From NCBI GenBank assembly GCA_020635135.1, contig JACKAJ010000015.1, positions 992,001-1,056,000 of the forward strand: a stretch of 64,000 bases of DNA, read 5' to 3'. Source of the stretch: Halobacteriovoraceae bacterium (GTDB taxonomy: Bacteria > Bdellovibrionota > Bacteriovoracia > Bacteriovoracales > Bacteriovoracaceae). Shown here in pieces: positions 39,805-49,287 of this stretch. The number at the start of each line of letters is the position of its first letter. The first letter of the stretch is position 1. The position numbers and the translations under genes were made by a program. A model generated the notes under the pieces. The model searched no databases. It was not told the DNA's origin and saw only the letters and a program-made list of their open reading frames with translations.

Positions 39805-42076
39805 TAACTTCTCCTTTTGGGCATAGGGACCGAGCTTCACAATAACGGCAAGTCATTAAATTTTTGGGTTGTGGAGAAAAATAAACTTCCGATTTCATTT
39901 TATTAAAAAGTTCATCTTCAAAGGCTAAATAATTTTGGGCAAAATCTTGGATATCTAAGGTACTTTGCTTTATCTCTCCAAATTTTTCAGAACTGACGAG
40001 GAGTGAATCATTGAGATCATCCAAACAAACATAGCCCAGGAGAACTTTCGTATGTTTTTGATCAAGACGCGAATAATAGCTCCAAAGTTGTACGTTTGAA
40101 AATTCTTGAACATTTTTGAAACTGGGAATACTAGCCTTACTTCTTTTAAAATCGAGCAAGGCTAATCTTTCTTCATCATAGATAACACAATCTATTTTCC
40201 CTCTAAAGACACCAGGACTTTCAATTTTTTGTTCAAGGTAAACCTTAGGATCGGAAAAATTTTTTAAAATATTATGCAAAAATTCAACACCATTTTTAAC
40301 ATGTTCATAAATGCTTTCATTAACCTCTATTTTTCTAATTTTTGATAACTTTTTACTTGGATAGATATTGTTTTCAAGATGTTCCACTACCCATTTCTTA
40401 AGCTGAGAAAACTCAACATTTTTATCGTAAGCTTTTTCAATTAATTCGTGTTCAATTTGTCCAATTTCAATTGCACTTAGTTCTTCTACATAGAAATCAG
40501 CTTCTATTCTCTTTGTAATATATTGAAGTTGAAATTTCCGAGGACAATCAATATACGTTTGAAGCTTTGATGCTGAAAAAATAAATTGGGCATCGAGTGG
40601 GCTTTCTTTTATAAGATAGTCAGGCATAATTTCAAACTTTTGGTCTGATTCAATTAATTCGACTTCACTCCCGTCCAAAGTTATAAAATCGTGAATTCGA
40701 GAATATGGATCGTCAATTAATTGCTGATCCAACAGTAAAACTCCTTTTCCGTTATCAACAAATGCTTTAAGAATTGAAAAATTATAATCATTTTCTAATT
40801 CACCTCTTTTTAGAGGCCCTATAGCCGCAAGTTTTTTGAGAAGTTCATAACCAAATGGAAGATCATTTCTTTCAGAAGTCATATAATCTTTACAAACAAT
40901 AACTAAGTCGTTTTCAAATTTCGCATAAATGAGATCATCCTTCACTCCTAGAACTTTATGAGTATTCGGTATAGAGGAAATGAGATTAACTCTGGGAAGG
41001 TTGAGATTAACAAGATTTCGCAGAACATAGCGATCAAATAAACTGATCTCACTATTAACTTCAGACAAACCTTGAAAGTCCTCTAGTTCTTCTTTGAGTT
41101 GCAAATAAACTTTTAACTTAGAAAACTGCCTCTCCATAACACATCTTTTAATACAGTTATCTAGAAGTACATTTGTGATTTCTTCAGCTTTTTCAAGTTC
41201 ATTAAAAACCTCTTCCGTAGAGGCTTCAAAAAAATCATAATTCACTTTGCAGTTCACATTCAGAGCAATTGTCTCTAATATTTTTTCTGGACCGACAGCT
41301 TGTCCTAAATAATAGGGTGTATAATCTTTAATTTCACTCTTTCGCAAAACCTTATTTAAATAATTAAAATCAGCCTTGCAGATTTTTATCTTTTGATTTT
41401 TTTCTTCTTCAAATTCGAAGATGTTATCGAATTTTATCCATTTTACCCAATCGAGATCATTAGCCCTTTCATAGGCAAACTTTGGAAAAATAAGAAATAT
41501 TTCTTTTTCTCGAGCAATTTCTTGAAAAAAATCTATTTGCAATGGATTAAAAAATTTAAAATTCCAAAAGAAAAATGTGTCGTGTGTAAATTCTAGTTTA
41601 TAAGAATTTTCTTTGAGAATAGAAAAAATTTTATATTCATCAATAAAGCCAACTTCTTCCAAGTAAAGATAGGATTTCGCAAAAAATTGACTTTCAAACT
41701 CCTCTAATTCTTCCACGAGTGATAAGAAGAGATCTTTTTCATTTGTATAAGACTTAAGCTCAGTAAAAACCTTAAAAGCTTTTTCAAACTCTCCATAGCG
41801 AATAGCTTTACTATTTCGCTGACACTCAATCTTCCAAAGAGTTGATAAATGTTTAAGAAGTACCGACTTTCTTTCTCGTGGTTGATCTGAAACTTGCTCC
41901 AATAATTCTTGTGACCATTGTGCTATGGAAAGACAATTTTGAGATTTCATTCGCTCTCGAACTAAATCAACTTGTTTCGGACCAGGAGCGATGTGCAAAC
42001 TTTCATCACTCATAAACTCTGATAGCTGTGGACCAACTAGTCCCTGTGGGCTTTTAAAAAGTATTAGATTAAGCAT
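39797..42076 (-). CDS. AddB-like nuclease with Fe-S cluster
   Basis: 759 residues, shorter than typical AddB (~1150). The N-terminal ~480 residues look like a collapsed, inactive helicase with no Walker A motif. The C-terminal ~250 residues are a RecB-type nuclease: ASKLQTYIDCPRKFQLQYI (first Fe-S Cys), GQIEHELIEKAY, GKIDCVIYDEERLALLDFKR (active-site D and D-x-K), QLWSYYSRL and the final CRYCEARSLC (C-x2-C-x5-C). Expected to pair with the AddA-like subunit in resecting breaks and degrading foreign linear DNA. First gene of the two-gene add unit; pdxH lies six bases upstream, so all may share one transcript. Confidence 0.88.
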   Translation of the reverse strand: MLNLILFKSPQGLVGPQLSEFMSDESLHIAPGPKQVDLVRERMKSQNCLSIAQWSQELLEQVSDQPRERKSVLLKHLSTLWKIECQRNSKAIRYGEFEKAFKVFTELKSYTNEKDLFLSLVEELEEFESQFFAKSYLYLEEVGFIDEYKIFSILKENSYKLEFTHDTFFFWNFKFFNPLQIDFFQEIAREKEIFLIFPKFAYERANDLDWVKWIKFDNIFEFEEEKNQKIKICKADFNYLNKVLRKSEIKDYTPYYLGQAVGPEKILETIALNVNCKVNYDFFEASTEEVFNELEKAEEITNVLLDNCIKRCVMERQFSKLKVYLQLKEELEDFQGLSEVNSEISLFDRYVLRNLVNLNLPRVNLISSIPNTHKVLGVKDDLIYAKFENDLVIVCKDYMTSERNDLPFGYELLKKLAAIGPLKRGELENDYNFSILKAFVDNGKGVLLLDQQLIDDPYSRIHDFITLDGSEVELIESDQKFEIMPDYLIKESPLDAQFIFSASKLQTYIDCPRKFQLQYITKRIEADFYVEELSAIEIGQIEHELIEKAYDKNVEFSQLKKWVVEHLENNIYPSKKLSKIRKIEVNESIYEHVKNGVEFLHNILKNFSDPKVYLEQKIESPGVFRGKIDCVIYDEERLALLDFKRSKASIPSFKNVQEFSNVQLWSYYSRLDQKHTKVLLGYVCLDDLNDSLLVSSEKFGEIKQSTLDIQDFAQNYLAFEDELFNKMKSEVYFSPQPKNLMTCRYCEARSLCPKGEVNE

Positions 42077-42082
42077 AGTGTT

Positions 42083-42730
42083 TTATGGATACTTGCGAGT
42101 TCGATTCCAAGAATTTTTGCTCTTGTTCCACTCAAAAAAGATTCTATCATGTAATCGACTTTCACGGCCTTGCCAAAATTCGAATTCTGAAGGAGTTACT
42201 TCAAAACCTCCCCAATATTCAGGGCAAGGAATTTCCTTACCTTCGTATTCATTTTTGTATCTTGAAAATTCAGCTTCCATGTTGTCACGGCTTGGAGTGA
42301 TTTCGCTTTGCTTCGAGATAACAGCAGCAATTTGTGAATCTCGAGGTCGGCTAGCGAAATAATCTTCCGATTTCGATCTCATTGTTTTTTGACATACTCC
42401 CCGTATAGAGACCTGTCTATTGATGGCTACCCAATAAAAATTTAAACTGACAAATGGATTTTCAATAATTTCCTGAGCTTTTTGACTATTATAATTGGTA
42501 AAAAAAATAAATTTCTTTTCTTCGACTTCCTTGAGAAGAACAATTCGACTACTGGGATGTCCTTTCTTGTTTGCAGTAGAAAGTGTTAAATAATTAGGCT
42601 GAACGAGTTGAGCTTTCAAAGCTTCTTGATACCACTCTTGAAAAAGATCAAAAGGATCATCTCCAGCCATTTCTTCTGTAAATTCTTTAAACTTTAAATC
42701 TTCTCTTAAATTGCGTAAATCCATATTCAT
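42083..42730 (-). CDS. pdxH: pyridoxamine 5'-phosphate oxidase
   Basis: 215 residues, standard length. DPFDLFQEWYQEAL, LSTANKKGHPSSRIVLLKEV, FFTNYNSQKAQEI (FMN-phosphate contacts), ISKQSE, PEYWGGFEVTPSEFEFWQGR and the terminal NRTRKYP are family hallmarks, including the C-terminal R-L-x-P-like end. Oxidises PNP/PMP to PLP with FMN and oxygen, the cofactor needed by the transsulfuration enzymes and other PLP enzymes. Start codon overlaps the stop of the upstream lipoprotein gene by four bases. Confidence 0.98.
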   Translation of the reverse strand: MNMDLRNLREDLKFKEFTEEMAGDDPFDLFQEWYQEALKAQLVQPNYLTLSTANKKGHPSSRIVLLKEVEEKKFIFFTNYNSQKAQEIIENPFVSLNFYWVAINRQVSIRGVCQKTMRSKSEDYFASRPRDSQIAAVISKQSEITPSRDNMEAEFSRYKNEYEGKEIPCPEYWGGFEVTPSEFEFWQGRESRLHDRIFFEWNKSKNSWNRTRKYP

Positions 42731-43767
42731 TCAAAAATTTTCAAGCCGAGTTTCAGTTTTTGTTTGTTAAAGAAAATCCTCTCAAAAATTTCGTACTCCT
42801 GATATATTCCACAAAAATTTTCAGCTCTCGCTCCCCAAGACAACACAGGTGTTGAAAGCGAAGATTTTTTGAAGAGAATCTTCTTGCCATTATTTTCAAC
42901 AAGCTTCCAATCTTTGCCTTCATGAGGAAATTCGAGTGGGTGGCCGTGAGCACCTGAGATCAGCACAAGTGTATCGGATGGCGACTGTGTACTCATTAAA
43001 TAATCCAAAAATTCTTCTAACTGAGCCAAGATATTAGCCGCTTCTTTGAAATTTCCTTCTTTAATGTTTTGGTAATATTCAAAATCTCTTAATGTCAGAA
43101 CATATTTTGTCGTGTGCTCTAATTCTCTTGAATACAACGAAGTTAAAGTTTGCAATAAAGTTGAAAAACACTTCTTCCCTTTGCAAGATTTATCGACATA
43201 AATGCTATCTTTTTTTAAGACACTCTTATCTCCAAAATGGAAATCACCAACCATCACTGATTTATCTTTAATATCTATTTTATTAGGACTTCTTGATATG
43301 ACCGTCGTAAAATCTAAAAAATCTTTTTTCTGGCAATCGATGGCTTCGAGAACTGTGTTGCTCTTATCTGCATAATTTTCAACGATATATGATTGAAAAT
43401 CTTTTTCACTCCCAAGTATTTTCCAAAGTGGAGATTCATTGTAGTCCGAACATTGGCCTTTAATATTACTTTTCCCAACTTCTTGAGCAAGAAAACTTTT
43501 TTTCTCATTAGGACGTAAATCATAAAGATTATATGACCAAGTATCACCGACACAAACAAATTTTTCAAAAGTCTTTCCCGTCTTGGAATACCATCTTGTC
43601 ATCTTCAGGAGGGCAAGGTGTTCTAGTTCAAAACCCGCAATTTGGAGCCAAACAATTTTTCGAGGTTGCTGAGTAAAGCTATGCTCCTTAAGGCCAATTA
43701 AGCTCACGTGTGAACAAGAAACGAGCACAAAAAAGAGAAGAATTTTTTTACTCAAAAGATTTTTCAA
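42727..43767 (-). CDS. alkaline-phosphatase-fold lipoprotein, metal sites degenerate
   Basis: 346 residues. Lipobox VLVSC (Cys at about residue 18). The arrangement recalls sulfatase/phosphodiesterase enzymes: KIVWLQIAGFELEHLALLKM where V-x-x-I-D-G-x-x is expected, a Tyr/Asp-rich middle and DTLVLISGAHGHPLEF where D-T-x-V-x-x-T-S-D-H-G is expected. The first metal Asp is replaced (A-G instead of D-G) and the D-H-G becomes A-H-G, so hydrolytic activity is uncertain. Six to eight Cys suggest disulfides. Coupled to pdxH downstream and overlapping the membrane-protein gene upstream by four bases. Confidence 0.7.
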   Translation of the reverse strand: MKNLLSKKILLFFVLVSCSHVSLIGLKEHSFTQQPRKIVWLQIAGFELEHLALLKMTRWYSKTGKTFEKFVCVGDTWSYNLYDLRPNEKKSFLAQEVGKSNIKGQCSDYNESPLWKILGSEKDFQSYIVENYADKSNTVLEAIDCQKKDFLDFTTVISRSPNKIDIKDKSVMVGDFHFGDKSVLKKDSIYVDKSCKGKKCFSTLLQTLTSLYSRELEHTTKYVLTLRDFEYYQNIKEGNFKEAANILAQLEEFLDYLMSTQSPSDTLVLISGAHGHPLEFPHEGKDWKLVENNGKKILFKKSSLSTPVLSWGARAENFCGIYQEYEIFERIFFNKQKLKLGLKIFE

Positions 43768-44318
43768 GACTGGGCCTCACTCAAAGTATTGTTTAACTTA
43801 CTTCTTTCAAAGGAAAATTTAAAGAAATTGAGCCCAAAGAGTTGAAAGAGCATGAAGCGTTCTCCAAGTAACGCAAACCACCAAATAAAATCGATTTCAT
43901 TTACACTCCCTGAAAAAGTTAGGATTGCTGCTTGCATGATTGTGCTTACACCATAGTAGCGATCTTCTAAGCGATATAAACAGTCTCGCTTTTGCTGCTG
44001 ATGGAGATTTAGAAGTACCAGACAGGCGAAGACAAAAGAAAAATGCATCCATCCCTGAGCAATCAAAAAGGCCATGGCCGCTAGTAAAGCGCCAACCCAC
44101 CAAATAAAACGATATTTTTCATGCTGAAGAAGGAGATAGCACAATTGCCCCAAGCAGGCGGCGACCCAATAATCGACTAAACCAAGACTTTGAATGACCA
44201 AAACCCCCAAGGTCACAACAATAAAAAGATTTTTTAAGTGGTAATTTGCCTTAAGTTGAACCGAACGTCTGAAAAATTCAAAAAATGTATAAACTGTTAA
44301 AATAAAAGCCCAAATCAT
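43764..44318 (-). CDS. polytopic membrane protein, unknown
   Basis: 184 residues with about five hydrophobic helices: MIWAFILTVYTFFEFF, LFIVVTLGVLVIQSLGLV, FIWWVGALLAAMAFLIA, MHFSFVFACLVLLNL and IDFIWWFALLGERFMLF. Trp-rich and with no charged motif that names a family. The conserved-looking order basic loop RSVQLKANYHLK, QHEKYRF and QQQKRDCLYR marks the cytoplasmic loops. Starts a unit running through the AlkP-like lipoprotein and pdxH, overlapping the former by four bases. Divergent to the Fe-S oxidoreductase gene. Confidence 0.78.
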   Translation of the reverse strand: MIWAFILTVYTFFEFFRRSVQLKANYHLKNLFIVVTLGVLVIQSLGLVDYWVAACLGQLCYLLLQHEKYRFIWWVGALLAAMAFLIAQGWMHFSFVFACLVLLNLHQQQKRDCLYRLEDRYYGVSTIMQAAILTFSGSVNEIDFIWWFALLGERFMLFQLFGLNFFKFSFERSKLNNTLSEAQS

Positions 44319-44342
44319 TTTTAATTTTTCCTACTTTTCACA

Positions 44343-44348
44343 TATAAT
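44343..44348 (+). promoter_or_regulatory. -10 box of the Fe-S oxidoreductase gene
   Basis: Consensus TATAAT 35 bases before the ATG at 44384; no good -35. The gap then holds AGGAG nine to ten bases before the ATG. Confidence 0.45.
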
Positions 44349-44383
44349 AGTCAAGAAAAACAATTTATTAGGAGTCGAGTGGT

Positions 44384-46372
44384 ATGGATGCAACACGCGA
44401 AATTATGTGGAATATTCCCGGTTCGTTTAAAGTTATTATGTACGGACTATTTTTTATCGCATTGGGAATTTTTTGCAATGGAGTCTATCAAAAGTTTCAA
44501 TTCGTCACTCAAGGCAAGTCCTATAAAGGTCTCCTTCCCGAAAAACTCAATTGGAAAAATTTTTGGCAAACCCTACTTCTCCAAGGAAAATTAAAGCGCT
44601 TTAAGTTTCCAGGGTTATTCCATGCACTCATTTACTACGGATTCATTATCCTCTGGATTGCCACCGATTTAGTCGCCATTCATTACGATACTCCTTTTAA
44701 AGTATTTCAAGGTCCTGTCTATATCGTCATTTCATTTCTTGCAGATTTTGCTGGATTGGCGATTCTCATTGGGTTAGCTCTCGCATACAAAAGACGCTAC
44801 CTCGACAAACCCTCATATCTTTCTGCAACTAAGCCTAAGCAAGAACTTTTCATGTATGGAATGCTTGCTGCACTCGTCTTATTAGGATATCTGATTGAAG
44901 GGTTGAGAATTTTGGGAACAGGTATGCCTCAAGCTGAAAGTGCTTGGTCTCCTATTGGATACACTCTCGCTTCTATCTTAGGCAGCTTTAATCTCACAGA
45001 CGAAAATTTGGCCATTACATATCGAATAACTTGGTTTCTTCACATGGCGAACACAATGTTCTTTATTGCCAGTATACCTTATACGAAGTTCGTTCACTTT
45101 CTCTTAGCTCCTATCAATGCCCTTATTACACCGCCTAGAAGAGGGGCTGTTCTCAATCCCATGAATTTCGAAGATGAAAGTGCTGAAACATTTGGGCTTG
45201 GAAAAATATCTGAACTCTCAATGAAAAATCGTCTCGATACTCTCGCTTGCGTGGAGTGTGGTCGATGCACCCAGGTCTGCCCTGCCAATCTCTCAGCTAA
45301 ACCTCTCGATCCTAAACTCATCATTACAAAAGCAAGAGATAATTCCGCTACCGCCAAAGATGATTTTAATTTTTGGGATAATAATATTTACGCAAACAAT
45401 GAACTCGATGCTTGTACGACTTGCGGGGCCTGTATGGAAGAATGCCCCATGAATATTGAACACGTAAATCTCATTATGGAACTTAAACGTTACAAGGCTC
45501 TCACCCTTGGACAACTGCCTCCCGCTGCTGCCGATGCTGCCAATAAAATTCGAGTCAACGGTAACCCCTGGGGAATTGCTCAAGATGATCGCTTTAAATG
45601 GGCCGATGGGCTCGATGTTCCCGTGGCCGAACCAGGAAAAAAAATTGATTACCTTTATTATGTGGGCTGTGCAGGCTCCTATGATGCCTCCAACCAGAAA
45701 GTCGTCCAGAGCGTTGTCAGTCTATTAAAAACGGCAGGTATTAGTTTTGCAGTAATGGGAAAAACTGAAAAATGTAATGGCGATCCCGTGAGAAGATTTG
45801 GTGATGAATATAGTTTCTTTGAAATAGCGATAGAAAATATCGCCAACATGAATCAATATTCATTTGAAAAAGTTGTTACTCACTGCCCACACTGCCTCCA
45901 TACGATAGGAAAGGAATACGCTAAATTTGAAGATGGTAAGTTCGAAACTGTTCACCACACTGAGCTCCTTTGGGATCTCATCAAAACAGGCAAGCTCAAA
46001 CCAGCGACTAGCATTAACGAAGAATTCACATTTCACGATCCATGTTATCTCGGAAGACATCATGGGCAATACAATGCCCCAAGAGAAATCCTCAATTCCA
46101 TTCCGGGTGTTAAAGTTACAGAAATGGAAAAAAGCAAAGACACTGCACTTTGCTGTGGAATGGGCGGAGGAAACATGTGGTACGAAATTGATGAAGGAAA
46201 AGATCTTGCAGAAAATAGACTTGAGCATATTGCTCAGACAAAAGCCCCTAAATTGGCGACTGCCTGCTCCTATTGTATGATTAACTTTAATTCCTCTAAG
46301 GGAAAAGTTAAGAATACAGAAGAGTTAGAAATTGAAGACATTGCTCAGGTATTGGCGAAATCCATTCAATAA
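44384..46372 (+). CDS. membrane-bound Fe-S oxidoreductase (NarI-like domain + 2 [4Fe-4S] + 2 CCG domains)
   Basis: 662 residues. Residues ~15-245 contain five membrane helices, resembling the cytochrome-b-like subunit of NarI/HdrE (for example FHALIYYGFIILWIATDLV). Residues ~285-345 bear two ferredoxin motifs, CVECGRCTQVCP and CTTCGACMEECP. Then come two cysteine-rich CCG domains: VGCAGSYD, KCNGDPVRRFGDE and THCPHCLHTIG; DPCYLGRHHGQYN, LCCGMGGGNMW and CSYCMINF. The architecture is that of heterodisulfide-reductase-like or ETF-linked quinone oxidoreductases, probably passing electrons between a flavoprotein and the quinone pool. No etf genes are in the window. The secreted-protein gene downstream starts inside its 3' end. 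Confidence 0.92.
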   Translation: MDATREIMWNIPGSFKVIMYGLFFIALGIFCNGVYQKFQFVTQGKSYKGLLPEKLNWKNFWQTLLLQGKLKRFKFPGLFHALIYYGFIILWIATDLVAIHYDTPFKVFQGPVYIVISFLADFAGLAILIGLALAYKRRYLDKPSYLSATKPKQELFMYGMLAALVLLGYLIEGLRILGTGMPQAESAWSPIGYTLASILGSFNLTDENLAITYRITWFLHMANTMFFIASIPYTKFVHFLLAPINALITPPRRGAVLNPMNFEDESAETFGLGKISELSMKNRLDTLACVECGRCTQVCPANLSAKPLDPKLIITKARDNSATAKDDFNFWDNNIYANNELDACTTCGACMEECPMNIEHVNLIMELKRYKALTLGQLPPAAADAANKIRVNGNPWGIAQDDRFKWADGLDVPVAEPGKKIDYLYYVGCAGSYDASNQKVVQSVVSLLKTAGISFAVMGKTEKCNGDPVRRFGDEYSFFEIAIENIANMNQYSFEKVVTHCPHCLHTIGKEYAKFEDGKFETVHHTELLWDLIKTGKLKPATSINEEFTFHDPCYLGRHHGQYNAPREILNSIPGVKVTEMEKSKDTALCCGMGGGNMWYEIDEGKDLAENRLEHIAQTKAPKLATACSYCMINFNSSKGKVKNTEELEIEDIAQVLAKSIQ

Positions 46373-48293
46373 GGCTAGGTTTTCCTGTCTGCTATTTGTT
46401 ATCGCACTCGTGACGAGTGTCTCTACTTTTGCCCAAAGGTACAGCACTCTTCCAGGTATTTTGCAATCACTTCAAAGTCTCGTTGATATCGATAACAGAA
46501 CTTATAAGAAACTCATTCAAGAATATCAAAATGCTCCGTTTCTTTCAGAAAAACAATTGAGTGAAAATCCAAAAAAATATCACATTTCAAATGAATTTCT
46601 TCGGCATATTATATTCAACACTAATTCTTCTCTCATTGCTCTCGCATCCAAAAACTCTTGTCAGTTTGCTTATATGCTTTGGCTCGATCTCTTGCGAGTC
46701 ACTAATGGTAGAATTAAAAATATTATTTTAGAAGACGATGCAGAGAGCTCTTATCTTATAGACCCAAAAAAATATAGTGAAATCTATCTAAAAAATCACT
46801 GCCCAGAATTATTTACAACCATTAAGTATTTTGAAAAAAGCGAATTTGATAATCTCGTTTCAAATTTAAGAATCAACGTCCCAAAAAACAACAATGAATG
46901 TTATAAATTCCACGAATCTATTCTCGATTCAAACCAATTACCCTTTTATATTTTCTTAGGCGAAAAAATAAATGAAGGTGAAAAAATTCTTCTCAACAAG
47001 AAAGGGAATACAAACCTCAACGCTCAAGAAAAAAAGTCAGTTTATTTCAGTAAAAATATAAAAAATAATCTTGGCTCGAGCAAGACGAGTGTGATTAAGT
47101 CTTTAATTTCAAACTTGGATAACGAACAACAGTTTTGTTCACGGTTGTTTAACGACGATTTTTTTAGTGTAGTCCTACAAAATCGAAATCTCTCGTATCT
47201 TCTCCAACCTATGTGCCGTGGGATTCTAAAAAAATATTCAGCACTTGAGATAAAAGATTACGATTCTTGTATTTCATCGATCAATAACCACCCTGAGGCT
47301 TGCTCAACAGCTTATTCTCAGTTTCACAGAGCCTACTTCCCGAAAAACAATTGCCCAGCTTTTAACACAAATTACAATAATTCAATTTTTAATGAATCTG
47401 TCTCAGACTGTCCTGGAAGCTTATCCAATGAAAGTATCATTAATATTGGAAGAATTATACAATATTTTTCGGAAGCCCCTCCTCTTAAACAAACTTTTTC
47501 TCCACCGAAATGTGCTTCTCATTATTTATATGAATTTAGAAACTTTTCTAAAGAAATGGGGATAGAAGACACATGGAAAAATCAACTTTGCTATTTCAAT
47601 GAATTTGCAAAAGAAACACGTTGCTTTCCCGTCATATTTGGTGGTCTAGATAAACATCCGGAATCAGTCACAAATGTCGTGAGTAAAATACTCTATGAAA
47701 GTAAAAAGCTTCCACTTAATAACAAATGTAAGTTCAATGAAATTTCAAATCTTTCGAGCTTAGAAATGTCACGAAATAGTGGGTGTAATATTTATTATTC
47801 GTCCCACAACTGTAGTGTCGATCAATGTCCCATCAAAATATTTCTTAACGGTCGAAAACTTTCAAACTTTATCACTTATAAAAATGACAGTTCTCTTTTT
47901 TATTTCCCAGATAATTATAAGAACTTAAAATCTTCAGCCCATCATCTCCTTAAAAACAAATTCAAACTGAAAGAAAGTAAAATTTTCAATCTCACTCAAC
48001 TCAAAGAAAAACTTAAAAAGAAATCAATAATTCATGGACTCGGTTGTGGCGAAGATCTTTACCCCAATGATTTTTTTAGAGAACAGTTTAACCAATGTCA
48101 TCCCATTCCATTTATCGTTGTGGGTGTTTCAAAAGATCTTAAATACTTAACAGAGAGAATTCTACTTCTCTCGGCTATTGATAATATTAGTTCTCCACAA
48201 ATCGTGGAATGGAAAACGATACAATCTTCGATTGAAAACTTTCAAGCAACTCACCCTACGAACCATTGGAGCCTTCATGCCCTCTATCGCTAA
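46332..48293 (+). CDS. large cysteine-rich secreted protein
   Basis: 653 residues, TTG start at 46332 with AGAAGAG seven bases upstream; no ATG is available before the signal peptide, so translation starts inside the preceding gene (41-base overlap, different frame). Signal peptide with basic n-region (RYWRNPFNKARFS), hydrophobic LLFVIALVTSVSTFA and cleavage before QRYS. About 18 cysteines are spread along the mature protein (for example NSCQF, NECYKF, FCSRLF, DSCISS, NCSVDQC, LGCGED), expected to form disulfides. No internal repeat or known domain seen. With the next two genes it forms a tightly overlapping set of secreted proteins of unknown role. Confidence 0.75.
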   Translation: MKTLLRYWRNPFNKARFSCLLFVIALVTSVSTFAQRYSTLPGILQSLQSLVDIDNRTYKKLIQEYQNAPFLSEKQLSENPKKYHISNEFLRHIIFNTNSSLIALASKNSCQFAYMLWLDLLRVTNGRIKNIILEDDAESSYLIDPKKYSEIYLKNHCPELFTTIKYFEKSEFDNLVSNLRINVPKNNNECYKFHESILDSNQLPFYIFLGEKINEGEKILLNKKGNTNLNAQEKKSVYFSKNIKNNLGSSKTSVIKSLISNLDNEQQFCSRLFNDDFFSVVLQNRNLSYLLQPMCRGILKKYSALEIKDYDSCISSINNHPEACSTAYSQFHRAYFPKNNCPAFNTNYNNSIFNESVSDCPGSLSNESIINIGRIIQYFSEAPPLKQTFSPPKCASHYLYEFRNFSKEMGIEDTWKNQLCYFNEFAKETRCFPVIFGGLDKHPESVTNVVSKILYESKKLPLNNKCKFNEISNLSSLEMSRNSGCNIYYSSHNCSVDQCPIKIFLNGRKLSNFITYKNDSSLFYFPDNYKNLKSSAHHLLKNKFKLKESKIFNLTQLKEKLKKKSIIHGLGCGEDLYPNDFFREQFNQCHPIPFIVVGVSKDLKYLTERILLLSAIDNISSPQIVEWKTIQSSIENFQATHPTNHWSLHALYR

Positions 48294-49287
48294 AGTTGTC
48301 TCCACTCTTTTCATTTTTATATACACTAGCCTAGTTTTTGGATCTGATATTATCACACCTTACATTCCTAAATTTCGTTTAGAAAATTTAAAGCTTACAC
48401 TTCCTGAAGAAAACGCATACTTTTTTCAAGATTCAAGTGGAAATTTACTCAAAAATAAAAATTTCAAAAACGAAATTATTTTAAAGGGCGAAAAAAGAAA
48501 TACTTTTTATAATCTCTCTATGCCTTATGATTCAGACTCTATCGCCATTGAACAAGATGTCGATTATCTTTCTCAACTCAATTTGAGAAAATCCAATAAT
48601 ATCTTTTTGCTCAATTCTCAAAGTGCTAAACCTGTCAAGATCGGCCGAGGAGTATCACCATCTCTACATTTAAAAAGTACGTGGATTTCATATTTCGTTC
48701 CCGATCGCAAAGAGCTCATTCTTCAGTATCTGCCTTTTAGAGAGCGCGTCCATGCCATTGCCATTCAAAACTACTTGCACCCCTATTTTCGCCCACTCGT
48801 CGCTTTTCCATCAAACGAGTCCGTACTTTATACGGATATCAACGAAAGCGGCTCAGTCGTTTTGATGAGTTATGATTTGATTAAAAAAAATAAAAGTAAA
48901 ATTTTTGAAACTCAAATTGGCCATAAGCTTAGTTTTTGTCTTATGGATAACTATGCCTATCTCCTTGAAACAGGAAAAAGCCACACTATGGATGATAGTT
49001 TAACAAACATCATGCAAGTTGATTTAAAAACGAAACTTGCAAAAACCATTGTTCGTTACCAAGAAAACTCAGGCAGCAAGATTTTTTGTCATAAAAACAA
49101 TATCTACTTTACAAAAATTGAATATGACAAAGACAATCTTAAAAATAGCTATTCTCTCATTCAATATAATCCCATATCTAGGATCAACAAAGTTCTTCAA
49201 GAATTTGAAAGTAGTATTCATCTTTTTCAATCAGGGAAAAATTTTTTCATTAGCACTTTAGGGAAATATTTCAAGGTTCAATTATGA
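48277..49287 (+). CDS. secreted protein, possible beta-propeller
   Basis: 336 residues from the ATG at 48277 (GGAG five bases upstream); longer in-frame versions would lack the signal peptide. Signal peptide MPSIAKVVSTLFIFIYTSLVFG. The mature part shows repeated short strand clusters with the rhythm of a TolB-like propeller (VKIGRGVSPSLHLKSTWISY, PLVAFPSNESVLYTDINESG, KLSFCLMDNYAYLLE, SKIFCHKNNIYFTKIEYD). Two cysteines. It overlaps the upstream gene by 17 bases and the downstream gene by four. Fold assignment is tentative. Confidence 0.75.
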   Translation: MPSIAKVVSTLFIFIYTSLVFGSDIITPYIPKFRLENLKLTLPEENAYFFQDSSGNLLKNKNFKNEIILKGEKRNTFYNLSMPYDSDSIAIEQDVDYLSQLNLRKSNNIFLLNSQSAKPVKIGRGVSPSLHLKSTWISYFVPDRKELILQYLPFRERVHAIAIQNYLHPYFRPLVAFPSNESVLYTDINESGSVVLMSYDLIKKNKSKIFETQIGHKLSFCLMDNYAYLLETGKSHTMDDSLTNIMQVDLKTKLAKTIVRYQENSGSKIFCHKNNIYFTKIEYDKDNLKNSYSLIQYNPISRINKVLQEFESSIHLFQSGKNFFISTLGKYFKVQL

